In this document: piece after piece, positions 51,523 to 60,947 of the stretch
Layout of the letters: the number at the start of each line of letters is the position of its first letter
Position numbering within the stretch: position 1 is the stretch's first letter
From: Mucilaginibacter rubeus
GTDB lineage: Bacteria > Bacteroidota > Bacteroidia > Sphingobacteriales > Sphingobacteriaceae
Reading direction: 5' to 3'
DNA: 64,000 bases
Assembly (NCBI RefSeq): GCF_003286415.2
Contig: NZ_CP043450.1
Location: 558,001 to 622,000, forward strand
Position numbers and translations under genes: made by a program
Notes under the pieces: model-generated
Databases searched by the model: none
What the model saw: only the letters and a program-made list of their open reading frames with translations
What the model was told of the DNA's origin: nothing

Positions 51523-53955
51523 ATGAAAAATATAAATTATCTGCTTCTTCTTTTAATCGGCATGTTATTGCTTCCCGGCCTGGTAAAGGCGCAGGGTAAT
51601 GGCAAACCGGCTTTGTTTAATTCGGCCTGGAGTTTCCATAAAGGCGATATCGGTACGGGTATCAGCGGCGCTGCTGCCGAAACGCAATGGAAAACCGTAG
51701 ACCTGCCGCATGACTGGAGCATTGAAGGTCCTTTCAGCGATGAATGGGCAAGTGCTACCGGTTATTTGCCAGGCGGAATTGGCTGGTATAAAAAAACCTT
51801 CAACGGTAATGCCGCCTGGAAAGGGAAGCAGGTTTATGTTTATTTTGATGGGGTATACAAAAACAGCGAGGTATGGATCAATGGGCATTCATTGGGCAAA
51901 CGCCCGAATGGTTTTATCTCGTTCCAATACGAGTTAAGCAAATATTTAAATTTAAGTGGAAAGAATACGATAGCTGTAAGGGTAGATCATAGCGAATTTG
52001 CCGATTCAAGGTGGTACACAGGTTCGGGTATTTATCGTAATGTATACCTGATTGTTAAAGATCCGGTACACATTGCTCCCTGGGATGTGGCTTTTACTAC
52101 GCCCGATGTTTCGGCAGATAAAGCTACTGTAAAAGTTAAGGTGAGTGTAACCAATAGCAACGCTACAGATGCCGCTGTGCTGGTAAAGGTAAACCTGTTC
52201 GACGGAAAAGGAAAATCGGCTGCTGCTCTGCAGAAACAGATAAAAGTAAAACCCGGTGTTCATGATGTTGAGTTTGAGCAGCAGCTTTCATCGCCCCAAT
52301 TATGGGATACCGAAAAAGCTAACCTTTATAAACTTCAGGTATCACTTAACCGCAATGGCAAATCATTTGATGAAATAACGCAAGCTGTAGGGATCCGCAG
52401 TATCCGTTTTGATAAGGATAAAGGCTTCTTTTTAAATGAAAAAAGCACCAAACTTAAAGGCGTTTGTATCCACGACGATGCCGGGGCGCTGGGTGTAGCC
52501 GTTCCTGAAGAAGTTTGGGTACGCAGGCTTAAAATATTGAAAGATGCCGGGGTAAACTCGCTCAGGTTAAGCCACAACCCCCACGCAGATTATCTGTACG
52601 ATTTATGCGATAAGATGGGTTTTTTGGTAATGGACGAAGCCTTTGACGAATGGGAAGTAGGCAAAAATAAATGGGTAGCCGGCTGGAATGTAGGTACTCC
52701 ATCAAAAAATGGCTACCACGAATATTTCAAGGCATGGGCAGATCGCGACGTTGCAGACATGGTATTACGTTCGCGTAACCATCCTTCAATCATTATGTGG
52801 AGTATCGGTAATGAGATTGATTATCCTAATGATCCTTATACCCATGAGGTGTTGAATACCGGCCGTAACCCGCAGATCTACGGTAAAGGTTACCTGCCCG
52901 ATCATCCTTCGGCAAGCGGCTTAACACCAATAGCTAAGCAGCTGGTTAAAGCTGTAAAAGCTGTTGACACTACACGTCCCGTAACAGCCGCGTTGGCCGG
53001 TGTAGTAATGTCAAATGAGGTAGGGTATCCCGAAGCGCTTGACGTTGTGGGCTACAATTACCAGGAATACCGCTATCCAGAAGATCACAAAAAATATCCC
53101 AACCGAATTATTTATGGCAGCGAAAACGGTATGGCTCAACAGGCCTGGAATGCCGTTGACAGTAATGAATATATCTCGGCCCAGTACCTGTGGACTGGTA
53201 TCGACTACCTGGGCGAGGCCGGCAAATGGCCGCAGCGCAGTAATGGTGCCGGTTTGGTTGATTTGGCTGGCTTTAAAAAGCCGGAATATTTCTTCAGGCA
53301 AAGTTTATGGTCGGCCAAGCCAATGGTTTACGTAGGTGCGCGTGCCATAACCAGTACCGAGGATAAAGGCATCTGGAGCCATCGCACTGCCGAACCGGTT
53401 TGGAACTGGCAGCCGGGCGGCAAAATAAAGGTTGATTGCTTTACTAATTGCCAGGAAGCCGAGTTGTTCCTGAATGGTAAATCGCTTGGGAAACAATCCC
53501 GTAGCGCTGCAAAGGGACAGGTACCATCATGGCAGGTTGATTATGAACCCGGCGAATTGGTTGTGAAAGGTTACAACAACGGTATTGAAGTATCAACCAA
53601 CAGTATCAAAACCGCAGGTGATGCCTGGCAGCTTAAAACCATAGCCGATAATGCCTCATTTAAGGCCAATACAAAAGGCCTGAGCCAGATTGAGGTTTAC
53701 ATTACCGATAAGGATGGCAATCCCGTGTTTAATGCCACTGATGAGGTAACCGTATCCGTAACCGGGCCCGCTAAGTTGCTCGGATTAGAAAGCGGTAGCA
53801 CCAGCAGTCATGAAAACTATCAGTCTAACCAACGTAAAGCATTACACGGTCGCTTGTTGGCCTATGTGCAAACTACCGGTAAGCCGGGTAAGGTGCAGGT
53901 ACAAGTAAGGGCGGGTAGCCTTAAGTTATCAACCGTAACATTAACCATAAAGTAA
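51523..53955 (+). CDS. GH2 beta-galactosidase-type enzyme
   Basis: The 810-residue exported protein (signal peptide to about 24, V-K-A-Q) shows the GH2 order: sugar-binding sandwich (about 28-200, with DLPHDWSIEGPF and GIGWYKKTF), immunoglobulin-like domain (about 205-300), catalytic barrel (about 300-600) with acid/base Glu in WSIGNEIDYPN (about 430) and nucleophile Glu in YGSENGMAQ (about 533), then two C-terminal beta domains of the DUF4982 and Ig-like kind. Typical members cleave beta-galactosides, but beta-glucuronidase or other activities occur. The gene lies 20 bp after GH30 and 49 bp before GH35. Confidence 0.9.
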   Translation: MKNINYLLLLLIGMLLLPGLVKAQGNGKPALFNSAWSFHKGDIGTGISGAAAETQWKTVDLPHDWSIEGPFSDEWASATGYLPGGIGWYKKTFNGNAAWKGKQVYVYFDGVYKNSEVWINGHSLGKRPNGFISFQYELSKYLNLSGKNTIAVRVDHSEFADSRWYTGSGIYRNVYLIVKDPVHIAPWDVAFTTPDVSADKATVKVKVSVTNSNATDAAVLVKVNLFDGKGKSAAALQKQIKVKPGVHDVEFEQQLSSPQLWDTEKANLYKLQVSLNRNGKSFDEITQAVGIRSIRFDKDKGFFLNEKSTKLKGVCIHDDAGALGVAVPEEVWVRRLKILKDAGVNSLRLSHNPHADYLYDLCDKMGFLVMDEAFDEWEVGKNKWVAGWNVGTPSKNGYHEYFKAWADRDVADMVLRSRNHPSIIMWSIGNEIDYPNDPYTHEVLNTGRNPQIYGKGYLPDHPSASGLTPIAKQLVKAVKAVDTTRPVTAALAGVVMSNEVGYPEALDVVGYNYQEYRYPEDHKKYPNRIIYGSENGMAQQAWNAVDSNEYISAQYLWTGIDYLGEAGKWPQRSNGAGLVDLAGFKKPEYFFRQSLWSAKPMVYVGARAITSTEDKGIWSHRTAEPVWNWQPGGKIKVDCFTNCQEAELFLNGKSLGKQSRSAAKGQVPSWQVDYEPGELVVKGYNNGIEVSTNSIKTAGDAWQLKTIADNASFKANTKGLSQIEVYITDKDGNPVFNATDEVTVSVTGPAKLLGLESGSTSSHENYQSNQRKALHGRLLAYVQTTGKPGKVQVQVRAGSLKLSTVTLTIK

Positions 53956-54004
53956 TCACCCAAAATCATCGATAAGAATTAAAATTCCTGCATTTTTTCA
54001 ATAT

Positions 54005-55843
54005 ATGAAGCTTATAAAATTATTGTTCCTCTTTGTTATCCTGTTTGCATCCTCAAGATTGCATGCGCAAACTACTAAACACACTTTTGCCCTGGGCGAT
54101 ACTACATTTTTGCTTGATGGTAAGCCTTTGCAAATCATTTCGGGCGAAATGCATTATACCCGTGTTCCGCGCGAGGCCTGGCGTCAGCGGATGAAAATGG
54201 CTAAGGCTATGGGGTTAAATACCATTGGCACCTATGTATTCTGGAATGTTCACGAACCACAAAAAGGGCACTATGATTTTACGGGCAACCATGATATAGC
54301 CGAGTTTGTGAAGATAGCCAAAGAAGAAGGCCTTTGGGTAATATTACGTCCCAGCCCTTATGTATGTGCCGAATGGGAGTTTGGCGGCTATCCTTACTGG
54401 CTCGAGAAAGAGCAAGGCTTGGTAGTACGCAGCAAGGAACCGAAGTATCTGGAGGCTTATAAAAAATACCTTACAGAAGTTGGTAAGCAATTATCTCCGT
54501 TATTGGTGAACCATGGCGGCAATATTTTGATGGTACAGATAGAGAACGAGTACGGCTCATACGGTAGTGATAAAGATTATCTGGCGCTTAACCGCAAAAT
54601 GTTCATTGATGCCGGTTTTGATTGCCAGCTTTATACCTGTGACCCTGAGCCCGCTATTAAAGATGGACATTTACCGGGCCTGTTGCCTGCCATTAATGGA
54701 GTTGATGATGTGGCAAAAGTTAAAAGGCTGATTAGCGAGAATTATAATGGCAAAGGCCCTTACTTTATCGCCGAATGGTACCCGGCCTGGTTTGACTGGT
54801 GGGGAACCGCACACCATACCATCCCGGCTGATAAATACGTTCCGAAACTTGATTCGGTATTGGCAGCCGGTATTTCTATCAACATGTATATGTTTCATGG
54901 CGGTACTACACGTGCTTTCATGAACGGTGCAAACTATAACGATCAGAACCCGTATGAGCCGCAGATCAGCAGCTATGACTATGATGCGCCGCTTGATGAG
55001 GCGGGTAATGCTACTGATAAATTTATGAAATTCAGGGCGGTGATCAGTAAACACCTGCCCGCAGGAGTAACCCTGCCCGAAGTTCCGGCGGCTAAACTGG
55101 CCATGAGCCTTCCTGCAATTAACTTTACTAAATCAACCAGTTTGTTTGATATATTACCGGCTGCAAAGATCAACAGTACTCCGCTTACTTTCGAAGACCT
55201 GAACCAGGCTTATGGTTTTGTATTGTACCGCACAACCCTTAGCGGCGGCAAATCGGGCCTGCTTAAATTGAAAGACCTGCGCGATTATGGTATCGTTTAT
55301 GTAAATGGCAAACGTGTAGGTATTGTTGACAGGCGCAAATATCAGGATAGCCTGATGGTTACCCTGCCTAAAGGAAAAGTAACGCTGGATATTTTGGTTG
55401 AAAACCTTGGTCGTATCAATTTTGGCCCTTATCTGCTTAAAAACAAAAAAGGTATTACAGAGAAAGTACTTTTTGCAGGAACAGAAGTTAAAAACTGGAA
55501 AATGTATTCGCTGCCGTTTGATGACATCAATAAAGTGAATACAAGTCCGGCCGTCAAAAAGGTTACGGCCAATAGCGCACCTCAGTTGAAAAAAGCTGTT
55601 TTCAAGGTTGATAAATTAGCGGATACCTATCTTGATATGAGTAAGTGGGGTAAAGGTATTGTTTGGATCAATGGGCACAATTTAGGTCGCTACTGGTATT
55701 ACGGTCCGCAGCAAACCGTTTATGTACCCGTTGAGTGGTTAAAGAAAGGCGACAATGAAATTACTGTACTCGAACTGATCAAACCATCAGAAAATACGTT
55801 AAATGCTATTGATCATCCTATTTTGGATGTTTTAGCGAAATAG
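54005..55843 (+). CDS. GH35 beta-galactosidase
   Basis: The 612-residue exported enzyme has a signal peptide (to about 22, L-H-A-Q) and the GH35 signature: ISGEMHYTRVPREAWRQRM near 43, TYVFWNVHEPQKG near 76, LRPSPYVCAEWEFGGYPYWL near 119, acid/base Glu in MVQIENEYGSYG (about 181) and nucleophile Glu in IAEWYPAWFDWWG (about 257). C-terminal beta domains follow, with IVWINGHNLGRYWYYGPQ near 555. It removes terminal beta-galactose. It is the last plus-strand gene of the locus; the hairpin at 55869 ends it and the convergent GH30. Confidence 0.95.
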   Translation: MKLIKLLFLFVILFASSRLHAQTTKHTFALGDTTFLLDGKPLQIISGEMHYTRVPREAWRQRMKMAKAMGLNTIGTYVFWNVHEPQKGHYDFTGNHDIAEFVKIAKEEGLWVILRPSPYVCAEWEFGGYPYWLEKEQGLVVRSKEPKYLEAYKKYLTEVGKQLSPLLVNHGGNILMVQIENEYGSYGSDKDYLALNRKMFIDAGFDCQLYTCDPEPAIKDGHLPGLLPAINGVDDVAKVKRLISENYNGKGPYFIAEWYPAWFDWWGTAHHTIPADKYVPKLDSVLAAGISINMYMFHGGTTRAFMNGANYNDQNPYEPQISSYDYDAPLDEAGNATDKFMKFRAVISKHLPAGVTLPEVPAAKLAMSLPAINFTKSTSLFDILPAAKINSTPLTFEDLNQAYGFVLYRTTLSGGKSGLLKLKDLRDYGIVYVNGKRVGIVDRRKYQDSLMVTLPKGKVTLDILVENLGRINFGPYLLKNKKGITEKVLFAGTEVKNWKMYSLPFDDINKVNTSPAVKKVTANSAPQLKKAVFKVDKLADTYLDMSKWGKGIVWINGHNLGRYWYYGPQQTVYVPVEWLKKGDNEITVLELIKPSENTLNAIDHPILDVLAK

Positions 55844-55868
55844 GTTTGTGAATATTTATTAAGCCAAT

Positions 55869-55906
55869 AAAAAAGGATGTCGTTTCAGAGAGCGACATCC
55901 TTTTTT
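55869..55906. terminator. Bidirectional terminator between GH35 and GH30
   Basis: AAAAAAGGATGTCG (55869-55882) pairs with CGACATCCTTTTTT (55893-55906) over 14 bp with a 10-nt loop; A- and T-runs at both ends serve both strands. A further small hairpin (CTGAAGCT/AGCTTCAG, 55921-55939) follows. Confidence 0.92.
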
Positions 55907-55986
55907 ATTTTGATTGAAGACTGAAGCTGAAAGCTTCAGTTATGCCGGGTCACAGGTTACACTGTTGCTAAACCTGCGACAGATGT

Positions 55987-57477
55987 TTAATTTACAACAA
56001 ATGTATTGAACGAATCAGCTTCTAAAACCGGGCTGATGGTTTTATTCCCTACTTTGATAGTAACTTGTTTTTCGGTCTCTGTTTCATTCTGCACAACCAG
56101 TATAATACTGTTATCCGGGTTTTTAAAAGCAAGCATATTGTTGAATGCGCCACTTGTATTTAACATGGCCGCGCCGGGTTTTACGTAATGGCTCAGGTGT
56201 TTAAACAGGTAGTACTCGTGATTAAATTTATAAGTGCGGGCTGTTGTATCAACGCTAACCAATGAATTTTGGTGCCATCCCCAGTGACTGATACCGCCTT
56301 CGTTCAGCGAAATATTCCAGTACATATAGGCGTTTGCACCGCTGTTAAAATAGTGCTTCATGAGGTCCCAGGTGTAGCGGCAGTATTTCCAGTCGTTTTG
56401 TCCGTCACCACATTCCTGTTCGCTTTGATATAGGGTAAGATTAGGGTAGCGATTGTGAATGCCTGCAATAGCGCCTTTACCTGCCCATTGAAAGCCCATA
56501 CCCGTTACAAATTTGCTGCTTTCCGGATTGGTTAATACGGTATCGGCCAGTTTTTCATTAGGGCGTTCATCGGTGCCGAAAAATACTTTTACGCCCCTTT
56601 GCTGCATTTGCAGACCAAGATAGCTTACAAACTTCGCCAGGCCGTGAGCAGTCCAGGTGCAGCTTGGGAAGATCTGGGCTGAGTTAAATTCATTTTGAGG
56701 CATTACCATGCCAATGCTGATTCCCCGCTTTTTATACGCGTCAATAAACTTGCCGAAGTAATTGGCATAGGTGGTGAAATATTTATCATCCTGTACAAAC
56801 ATATCGGTACCTTCTTTGCCCACCTGGTTGGGTTCAAGTCCGTTGGTTACGTTGCTAAAATCCATACCGGTAAGTTTGTGGCCGCTGGCTTCATATTTTT
56901 TGATTACCTCTTTTGATGGTACCATGGCCGCTGCATAATGTTTATTTAGCTTAAGCCATTGCGGCGGGCTCCATGGTGATGCCCATAAAGCAAGCTTGGG
57001 ATTGTACTTTTGCGCTTCCTTTATAAACGGGATCAGTGTTTTAAGGTCATGATCAATACTAAAGTTTTTCAGGTCGAAATCGCCATCGGTTTCGTCATAT
57101 GAATACCAATCGAGTGAAAAGTCGTTGGCGCCAACAGGCATGCGGCAAATGGTAAAGTTTGCGCCAAAACCGGGGGCAAACAATTCCTTCATGATCGTTT
57201 GCCTGTCTTTTTTACTCAACAGTTGCAACGATGTGTAGCCAAGCTCGTTAAAACAGCCTCCAAAACCCTCAATTTTTTGCAGTGCTTTATCTGTGAATAC
57301 TTCAGCATCCGCGGTTTTACCGTTTTGTGCGGCGGGTATTTGATGCTTTACGTTCCAGTTTGATGTGCTTGTGGTTGAAACCCATTCGCCGTTTTGGGCG
57401 AGTACAGAAGATGTTGTAGCCAAAAGAACACCGGGTAGCAGTAGTACGCGGTACAGCAAGATTAGTTTATTGCCCAT
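55987..57477 (-). CDS. GH30 glycosidase (glucosylceramidase/beta-1,6-glucanase-like)
   Basis: The 496-residue exported protein has a signal peptide (to about 27, V-L-A-Q) and the GH30 pattern: QKIEGFGGCFNELGYTSLQ near 67, RMPVGANDFSLDWYSYDE near 112, ALWASPWSPPQWLK near 163, acid/base Glu in MVMPQNEFNSAQ (about 260) and nucleophile region in YQSEQECGDGQND (about 352). These features point to the GH30_1/GH30_3 side, where beta-glucosidases and beta-1,6-glucanases lie, unlike the plus-strand GH30. It is convergent with the GH35 gene and may be regulated separately or form a divergent arm of the locus. Confidence 0.88.
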   Translation of the reverse strand: MGNKLILLYRVLLLPGVLLATTSSVLAQNGEWVSTTSTSNWNVKHQIPAAQNGKTADAEVFTDKALQKIEGFGGCFNELGYTSLQLLSKKDRQTIMKELFAPGFGANFTICRMPVGANDFSLDWYSYDETDGDFDLKNFSIDHDLKTLIPFIKEAQKYNPKLALWASPWSPPQWLKLNKHYAAAMVPSKEVIKKYEASGHKLTGMDFSNVTNGLEPNQVGKEGTDMFVQDDKYFTTYANYFGKFIDAYKKRGISIGMVMPQNEFNSAQIFPSCTWTAHGLAKFVSYLGLQMQQRGVKVFFGTDERPNEKLADTVLTNPESSKFVTGMGFQWAGKGAIAGIHNRYPNLTLYQSEQECGDGQNDWKYCRYTWDLMKHYFNSGANAYMYWNISLNEGGISHWGWHQNSLVSVDTTARTYKFNHEYYLFKHLSHYVKPGAAMLNTSGAFNNMLAFKNPDNSIILVVQNETETEKQVTIKVGNKTISPVLEADSFNTFVVN

Positions 57478-57602
57478 ATATTAAGTTTAAATTGTAATTG
57501 GTTGAAAGAAAAGAACCTGCATAGGGTTGCCCGTTGTTTTCGATCTAAAAATAAACAATATATGACATTTTAGCAATCGATTGCGTAAATAAAATATGTA
57601 GG

Positions 57603-58469
57603 CTAATTTTTTATCTTTTTCAATAAATTTACTCCAATAAGGTAAGGCATGATGAAAGAAATAGCCGGTATAGCAACAAGATACCCGGCGGTGCCGAATG
57701 GCTCGGGCCAGTTGGGAGGTAATACAACCAGCACAATGCCGGCTAAACCGAAAAAAACATAATACCGGCACGCCACCGGATTAAAAAGCCCGGTAATTTT
57801 GAGCGAAACAGCAAAAAATACCGTGCCGAGGTATAGCAATAACACTTCTGCTATACTGATAACGTAAAATAAACTTTTTATAGGCTCATATAAGTCGGGG
57901 CGTTTTGAAACATTTAATTGTACAAAAACCCTGAATGCGTCTGTCAGGAAATACCCCCAAAAAGCCATGTTGATGATAAAAAGCGGCACTGCAAGGTTGA
58001 TAGCTGCCGCGGCCATTACCGAATACAGGTTTTCGCCCGCGGCCTGTAATTTTACTTTTAACAAAGCAGAGCCAAGCACCAATGATATACCACCAACAAT
58101 CAGTATAGTAAACCGTATCTGCTGCTCGGCAGCCGTATTAACCCAGCCCCGCAATGTAGCCGGCGGTGGCCCCATACCCGCGAAAATGGAAAATAGCAGC
58201 CATGGTATAAACAATAACAAAGCCGCTGCAGCCTGTTGTTTTATGCCCCGGTTACTGCTTTTAAATTGGTGGCCGCCAAGGTTCCAAGCTGTTGTTATCA
58301 TTAAACAGGCGTTAAAAATCCAAACCGGCAAATAAATTTTATAGCTCACGTGGCCTACCCCAAAACCGATGGCAACAACAATTAAAGGTACGAGGTACAG
58401 GTAAAGCAGTCCGAGCTTTTGTTTAAAAGCGAGTGGATTTATATCTTCTAAAGGTTTTGTTGTTAGCAT
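57603..58469 (-). CDS. Multi-pass membrane protein of unknown function
   Basis: I do not recognise this 288-residue protein. It has about seven hydrophobic segments (near 20-40, 48-65, 84-105, 118-138, 150-178, 200-225 and 235-280), a short polar N-terminus and a Lys-rich C-terminus (KKIKN). A GHQFKSS block lies after the second segment and a P-P-N-W-P-E-P loop before the last. No signal peptide or catalytic motif is seen. It lies 54 bp downstream of the cupin gene on the same strand and 125 bp before the GH30 gene start; it could be part of the cupin transcript. Confidence 0.7.
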   Translation of the reverse strand: MLTTKPLEDINPLAFKQKLGLLYLYLVPLIVVAIGFGVGHVSYKIYLPVWIFNACLMITTAWNLGGHQFKSSNRGIKQQAAAALLLFIPWLLFSIFAGMGPPPATLRGWVNTAAEQQIRFTILIVGGISLVLGSALLKVKLQAAGENLYSVMAAAAINLAVPLFIINMAFWGYFLTDAFRVFVQLNVSKRPDLYEPIKSLFYVISIAEVLLLYLGTVFFAVSLKITGLFNPVACRYYVFFGLAGIVLVVLPPNWPEPFGTAGYLVAIPAISFIMPYLIGVNLLKKIKN

Positions 58470-58523
58470 TGACTATAAATAAATTGATTTAGTGAAAGTT
58501 TCTTTGCGACAAGTTTAGCTTGA

Positions 58524-59105
58524 TCAAAACTTTTTATAATAGTCAAGCGGAGGGCCAACCCGTTCAAAGCCGTGTTGTTTCCTGAAATCATCAAGTTCGG
58601 TTTCTGTTTTACCCTTCATCAGCCCGTCGCTGAGCGCCTGGAAGCAAGCCTCCATTTTACCGGCAGGTTGAAACGTGATCAGCATTTTTGCGGGACTATC
58701 GTCGCCTATTTTGGTAAACGTATGCGGCACACCCCGAGGCCCAAATACACTATCGCCAGGTTTGGCATGAAAAAGTTGGTCGCCTACTTTAATTTGAAAT
58801 TCACCATCCAAAATATACCACCATTCATCCTGCTCATGATGCAGGTGCAGGTTTGGGCCGCCTTTTTTTACCCTGGTTGATTCATAAACATACAAGTCGC
58901 CGTCAGTATCTGCCGTTGATATCTTGGTGTAAAAAGTATCTCCTTCAAACAAGTGCATCGGTTTTTGAACCCGGTCGGCACCTGAATCAATTTTATACCC
59001 TTTCTTTTCCCTAATTTTAGAGAGACCTTTGGCAATTCCTTCAAAGGGCATAGCCAAAAGTGCTGTTGCACCTATTAAAGTGTGTACAAAAGAACCTCGT
59101 TTCAT
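58524..59105 (-). CDS. Cupin domain protein with signal segment
   Basis: The 193-residue protein has a hydrophobic N-terminus (about 8-20) that may serve as signal or anchor, and a single cupin_2 barrel (about 65-165). Cupin motif 1 is NLHLHHEQDEWWYILDGEF (His and Glu metal ligands, about 101-119) and motif 2 is PGDSVFGPRGVPHTF (final His about 144). It may bind a metal and act as an isomerase, dioxygenase or sensor; no substrate is known. It lies 19 bp after the DUF1579 gene stop, so both are likely cotranscribed. Confidence 0.85.
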   Translation of the reverse strand: MKRGSFVHTLIGATALLAMPFEGIAKGLSKIREKKGYKIDSGADRVQKPMHLFEGDTFYTKISTADTDGDLYVYESTRVKKGGPNLHLHHEQDEWWYILDGEFQIKVGDQLFHAKPGDSVFGPRGVPHTFTKIGDDSPAKMLITFQPAGKMEACFQALSDGLMKGKTETELDDFRKQHGFERVGPPLDYYKKF

Positions 59106-59124
59106 ATGAGATAGTCTATATTTA

Positions 59125-59730
59125 TTATTTCCTGGTAAAATTCAGTACAGTATCAAAAAGCTCTTTCCCGCCAATACCTTCGTGCCATTCGAGTATGTAG
59201 TGATCATTATCAATAAATTTAAGGAGCGCGTGAAACTTTCGCATTGCCCCCGATGGCAGGTTGGGTTGAGGCGGCGATAATGTTTCTCCGTCATAAGTAA
59301 TAACTTTTGTAGCCGAATCATAAGAGCCTTCTAAGGGTATGATCCCTGTTTCAAATTCATTGTTGATATAGGAGGCTACAAACTTCTTTTTAACGTTATC
59401 ATAGCCCAGCAGCATCGTTTCATGCAGGGTGACAAGCTTTCCATCCGACCAGGGCATTGGGATATCCTGTCCGGTTACTTCGGTTGTAAAATATCTTCCG
59501 TCCCATAAATCTTTGCCAGTCATGCTTCCTGCAAACTCTATCGGCTTGTGTTTACCTCCTGCAAAGGTGTGTTTTCCGGTGAATGCCCATTCGCCTTTAA
59601 CCTGTGCCAATATTTGATGGTTGGCATTGGTTTTTGAAAGCTCGGCCATGTCATTTTTGGCCTGCGCAAAAGATGTGGTGCCCAGAAATGTTATCAATAG
59701 TACTAAGCAGATATTGAGTAAATATTTCAT
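59125..59730 (-). CDS. DUF1579-like exported protein
   Basis: The 201-residue protein has a signal peptide (to about 22, S-F-A-Q) and a lipocalin-like small beta-barrel pattern of the DUF1579 kind: GEWAFTGKHTF near 47, DLWDGRYFTTEVTG near 75, TMLLGYDNVKKKFVASYINNE near 105 and GSYDSATKVITYDGET near 135. Function is unknown for the family. It lies upstream of the cupin gene in the same operon and 87 bp after the unknown lipoprotein gene; an imperfect hairpin (59747-59780) lies in that gap. Confidence 0.8.
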   Translation of the reverse strand: MKYLLNICLVLLITFLGTTSFAQAKNDMAELSKTNANHQILAQVKGEWAFTGKHTFAGGKHKPIEFAGSMTGKDLWDGRYFTTEVTGQDIPMPWSDGKLVTLHETMLLGYDNVKKKFVASYINNEFETGIIPLEGSYDSATKVITYDGETLSPPQPNLPSGAMRKFHALLKFIDNDHYILEWHEGIGGKELFDTVLNFTRK

Positions 59731-59817
59731 GATGTTTTTGAGTTTTCTATATATGGATTTTGATGCATAAATCTATATAGGTCAATATTTTATGTTCTTT
59801 ATTCTTTGTCGAAATTG

Positions 59818-60723
59818 TTATTTATAAGTATAGTTGTAAGTGCGGGTATAATGTGTTGTGGTGGCTTCAAAATAAGTCATACTTACAACAATTTGTGTAG
59901 GGTAGCCCTTATCATTGTATTGATAAGTGAAATCATCCTGTTCATCAATTACAAAGGCATTTTTAGTTTCATCATAGCGTTCGCCTACAATTTGTATCGG
60001 ATTTTTTTTGCAGAATGCTTGTGCATAATCAATAAAATAGGATTGCGGATAGGAGATTGTACCATAGCCCTTTACTGATGAAAATGGTGATGATTTATCG
60101 TCGAGTGATTTAACTGTAAACCTGTAATACTCCGCGCCGGCACGCGGCCCTGTGAGCGATACAAATGTCATACCCGACAGGTTGCCATCCTTATCATATG
60201 AATAGTTATAATTCCTACCTCCTCCATCTGATGTAAGCGCTTTCATGATATGGCCACCGGCGAGCTCAAATTGCCACAAACCTGATGCATTACTGCGCGT
60301 AGTACCGAAATGCAGATCTTTGTAAAAAAAATCTATTGATACTTGTGTAGGTAAGCCAGTATAAATATCTACAGCGCCAGGAGTTTTGTCTATGGCTACA
60401 AGTCCGTAAGAATAGGTAAAGGCTGATATACTGTTAGGGTAATCAAAAACAGTTGAGCTAACCTGGTGGGCGTTAATATCCCATACTACGAGACTATCTT
60501 TTCCGTACCTGGTAAGGTGATTGTCTTTATCGTAAGTATACGTGTAAACCCGCGGATAAGCGGATTGACCGCCATCGTAGAAAGATACCTTGACAGGGTA
60601 CATCGCATTAATGATATTGGGATCTACAGTAGGTGTTTTGATATCTTTCGGTTTACGGCAATTGCTGAAGATGAATACGGCACATGCCGCGAGGAAATAA
60701 ATTCCTGGTTTGATTTGTTTCAT
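59818..60723 (-). CDS. Unknown lipoprotein with YD-like beta repeats
   Basis: The 301-residue protein has a lipobox (I-F-S-N-C, Cys at about 22), and contains tyrosine- and aspartate-rich strands such as TYTYDKDNHLTRYG, YNYSYDKDGNLSGM and FTYQYNDKGYPTQI. These recall RHS/YD-like or DUF4595-type beta repeats seen in Bacteroidota surface lipoproteins. No enzyme motif is seen. It is alone on its transcript between HTCS-type kinase and DUF1579 genes. The family is not assigned. Confidence 0.75.
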   Translation of the reverse strand: MKQIKPGIYFLAACAVFIFSNCRKPKDIKTPTVDPNIINAMYPVKVSFYDGGQSAYPRVYTYTYDKDNHLTRYGKDSLVVWDINAHQVSSTVFDYPNSISAFTYSYGLVAIDKTPGAVDIYTGLPTQVSIDFFYKDLHFGTTRSNASGLWQFELAGGHIMKALTSDGGGRNYNYSYDKDGNLSGMTFVSLTGPRAGAEYYRFTVKSLDDKSSPFSSVKGYGTISYPQSYFIDYAQAFCKKNPIQIVGERYDETKNAFVIDEQDDFTYQYNDKGYPTQIVVSMTYFEATTTHYTRTYNYTYK

Positions 60724-60914
60724 ATAGGCTATCGGTTTGTTATTTATTTACGATTTTACCGATCATATTTAAAATGACCGGATAACTGTGCACCAAGGGG
60801 AAATGCAATCGCAAATAAACGCCTGACAGCCGGTAATCACTTTTGAGTTTGTTGCAAATGCTTTCGAGTTTGTTGCATTTTTAACTTTGAGTAGTAACAT
60901 TGGATTGGGCGTAT

Positions 60915-60947
60915 GATATAATTTCAATTATTAATTGAAATTATATC
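60915..60947. terminator. 33-bp AT-rich palindrome at 3' end of hybrid kinase gene
   Basis: A perfect 16-bp inverted repeat (60915-60930 with 60932-60947) around one T overlaps the stop codon (60941-60943) of the minus-strand kinase gene. In RNA it would form a long AU hairpin, possibly a terminator. The remaining gap to 60724 has a direct repeat GAGTTTGTTGCA (twice near 60844-60880) and no gene. Confidence 0.6.

Noticed and set aside
53011..53335. Overlapping small frames on both strands inside GH2
   Set aside because: They fall inside a well-supported catalytic domain and have no start context or likeness.
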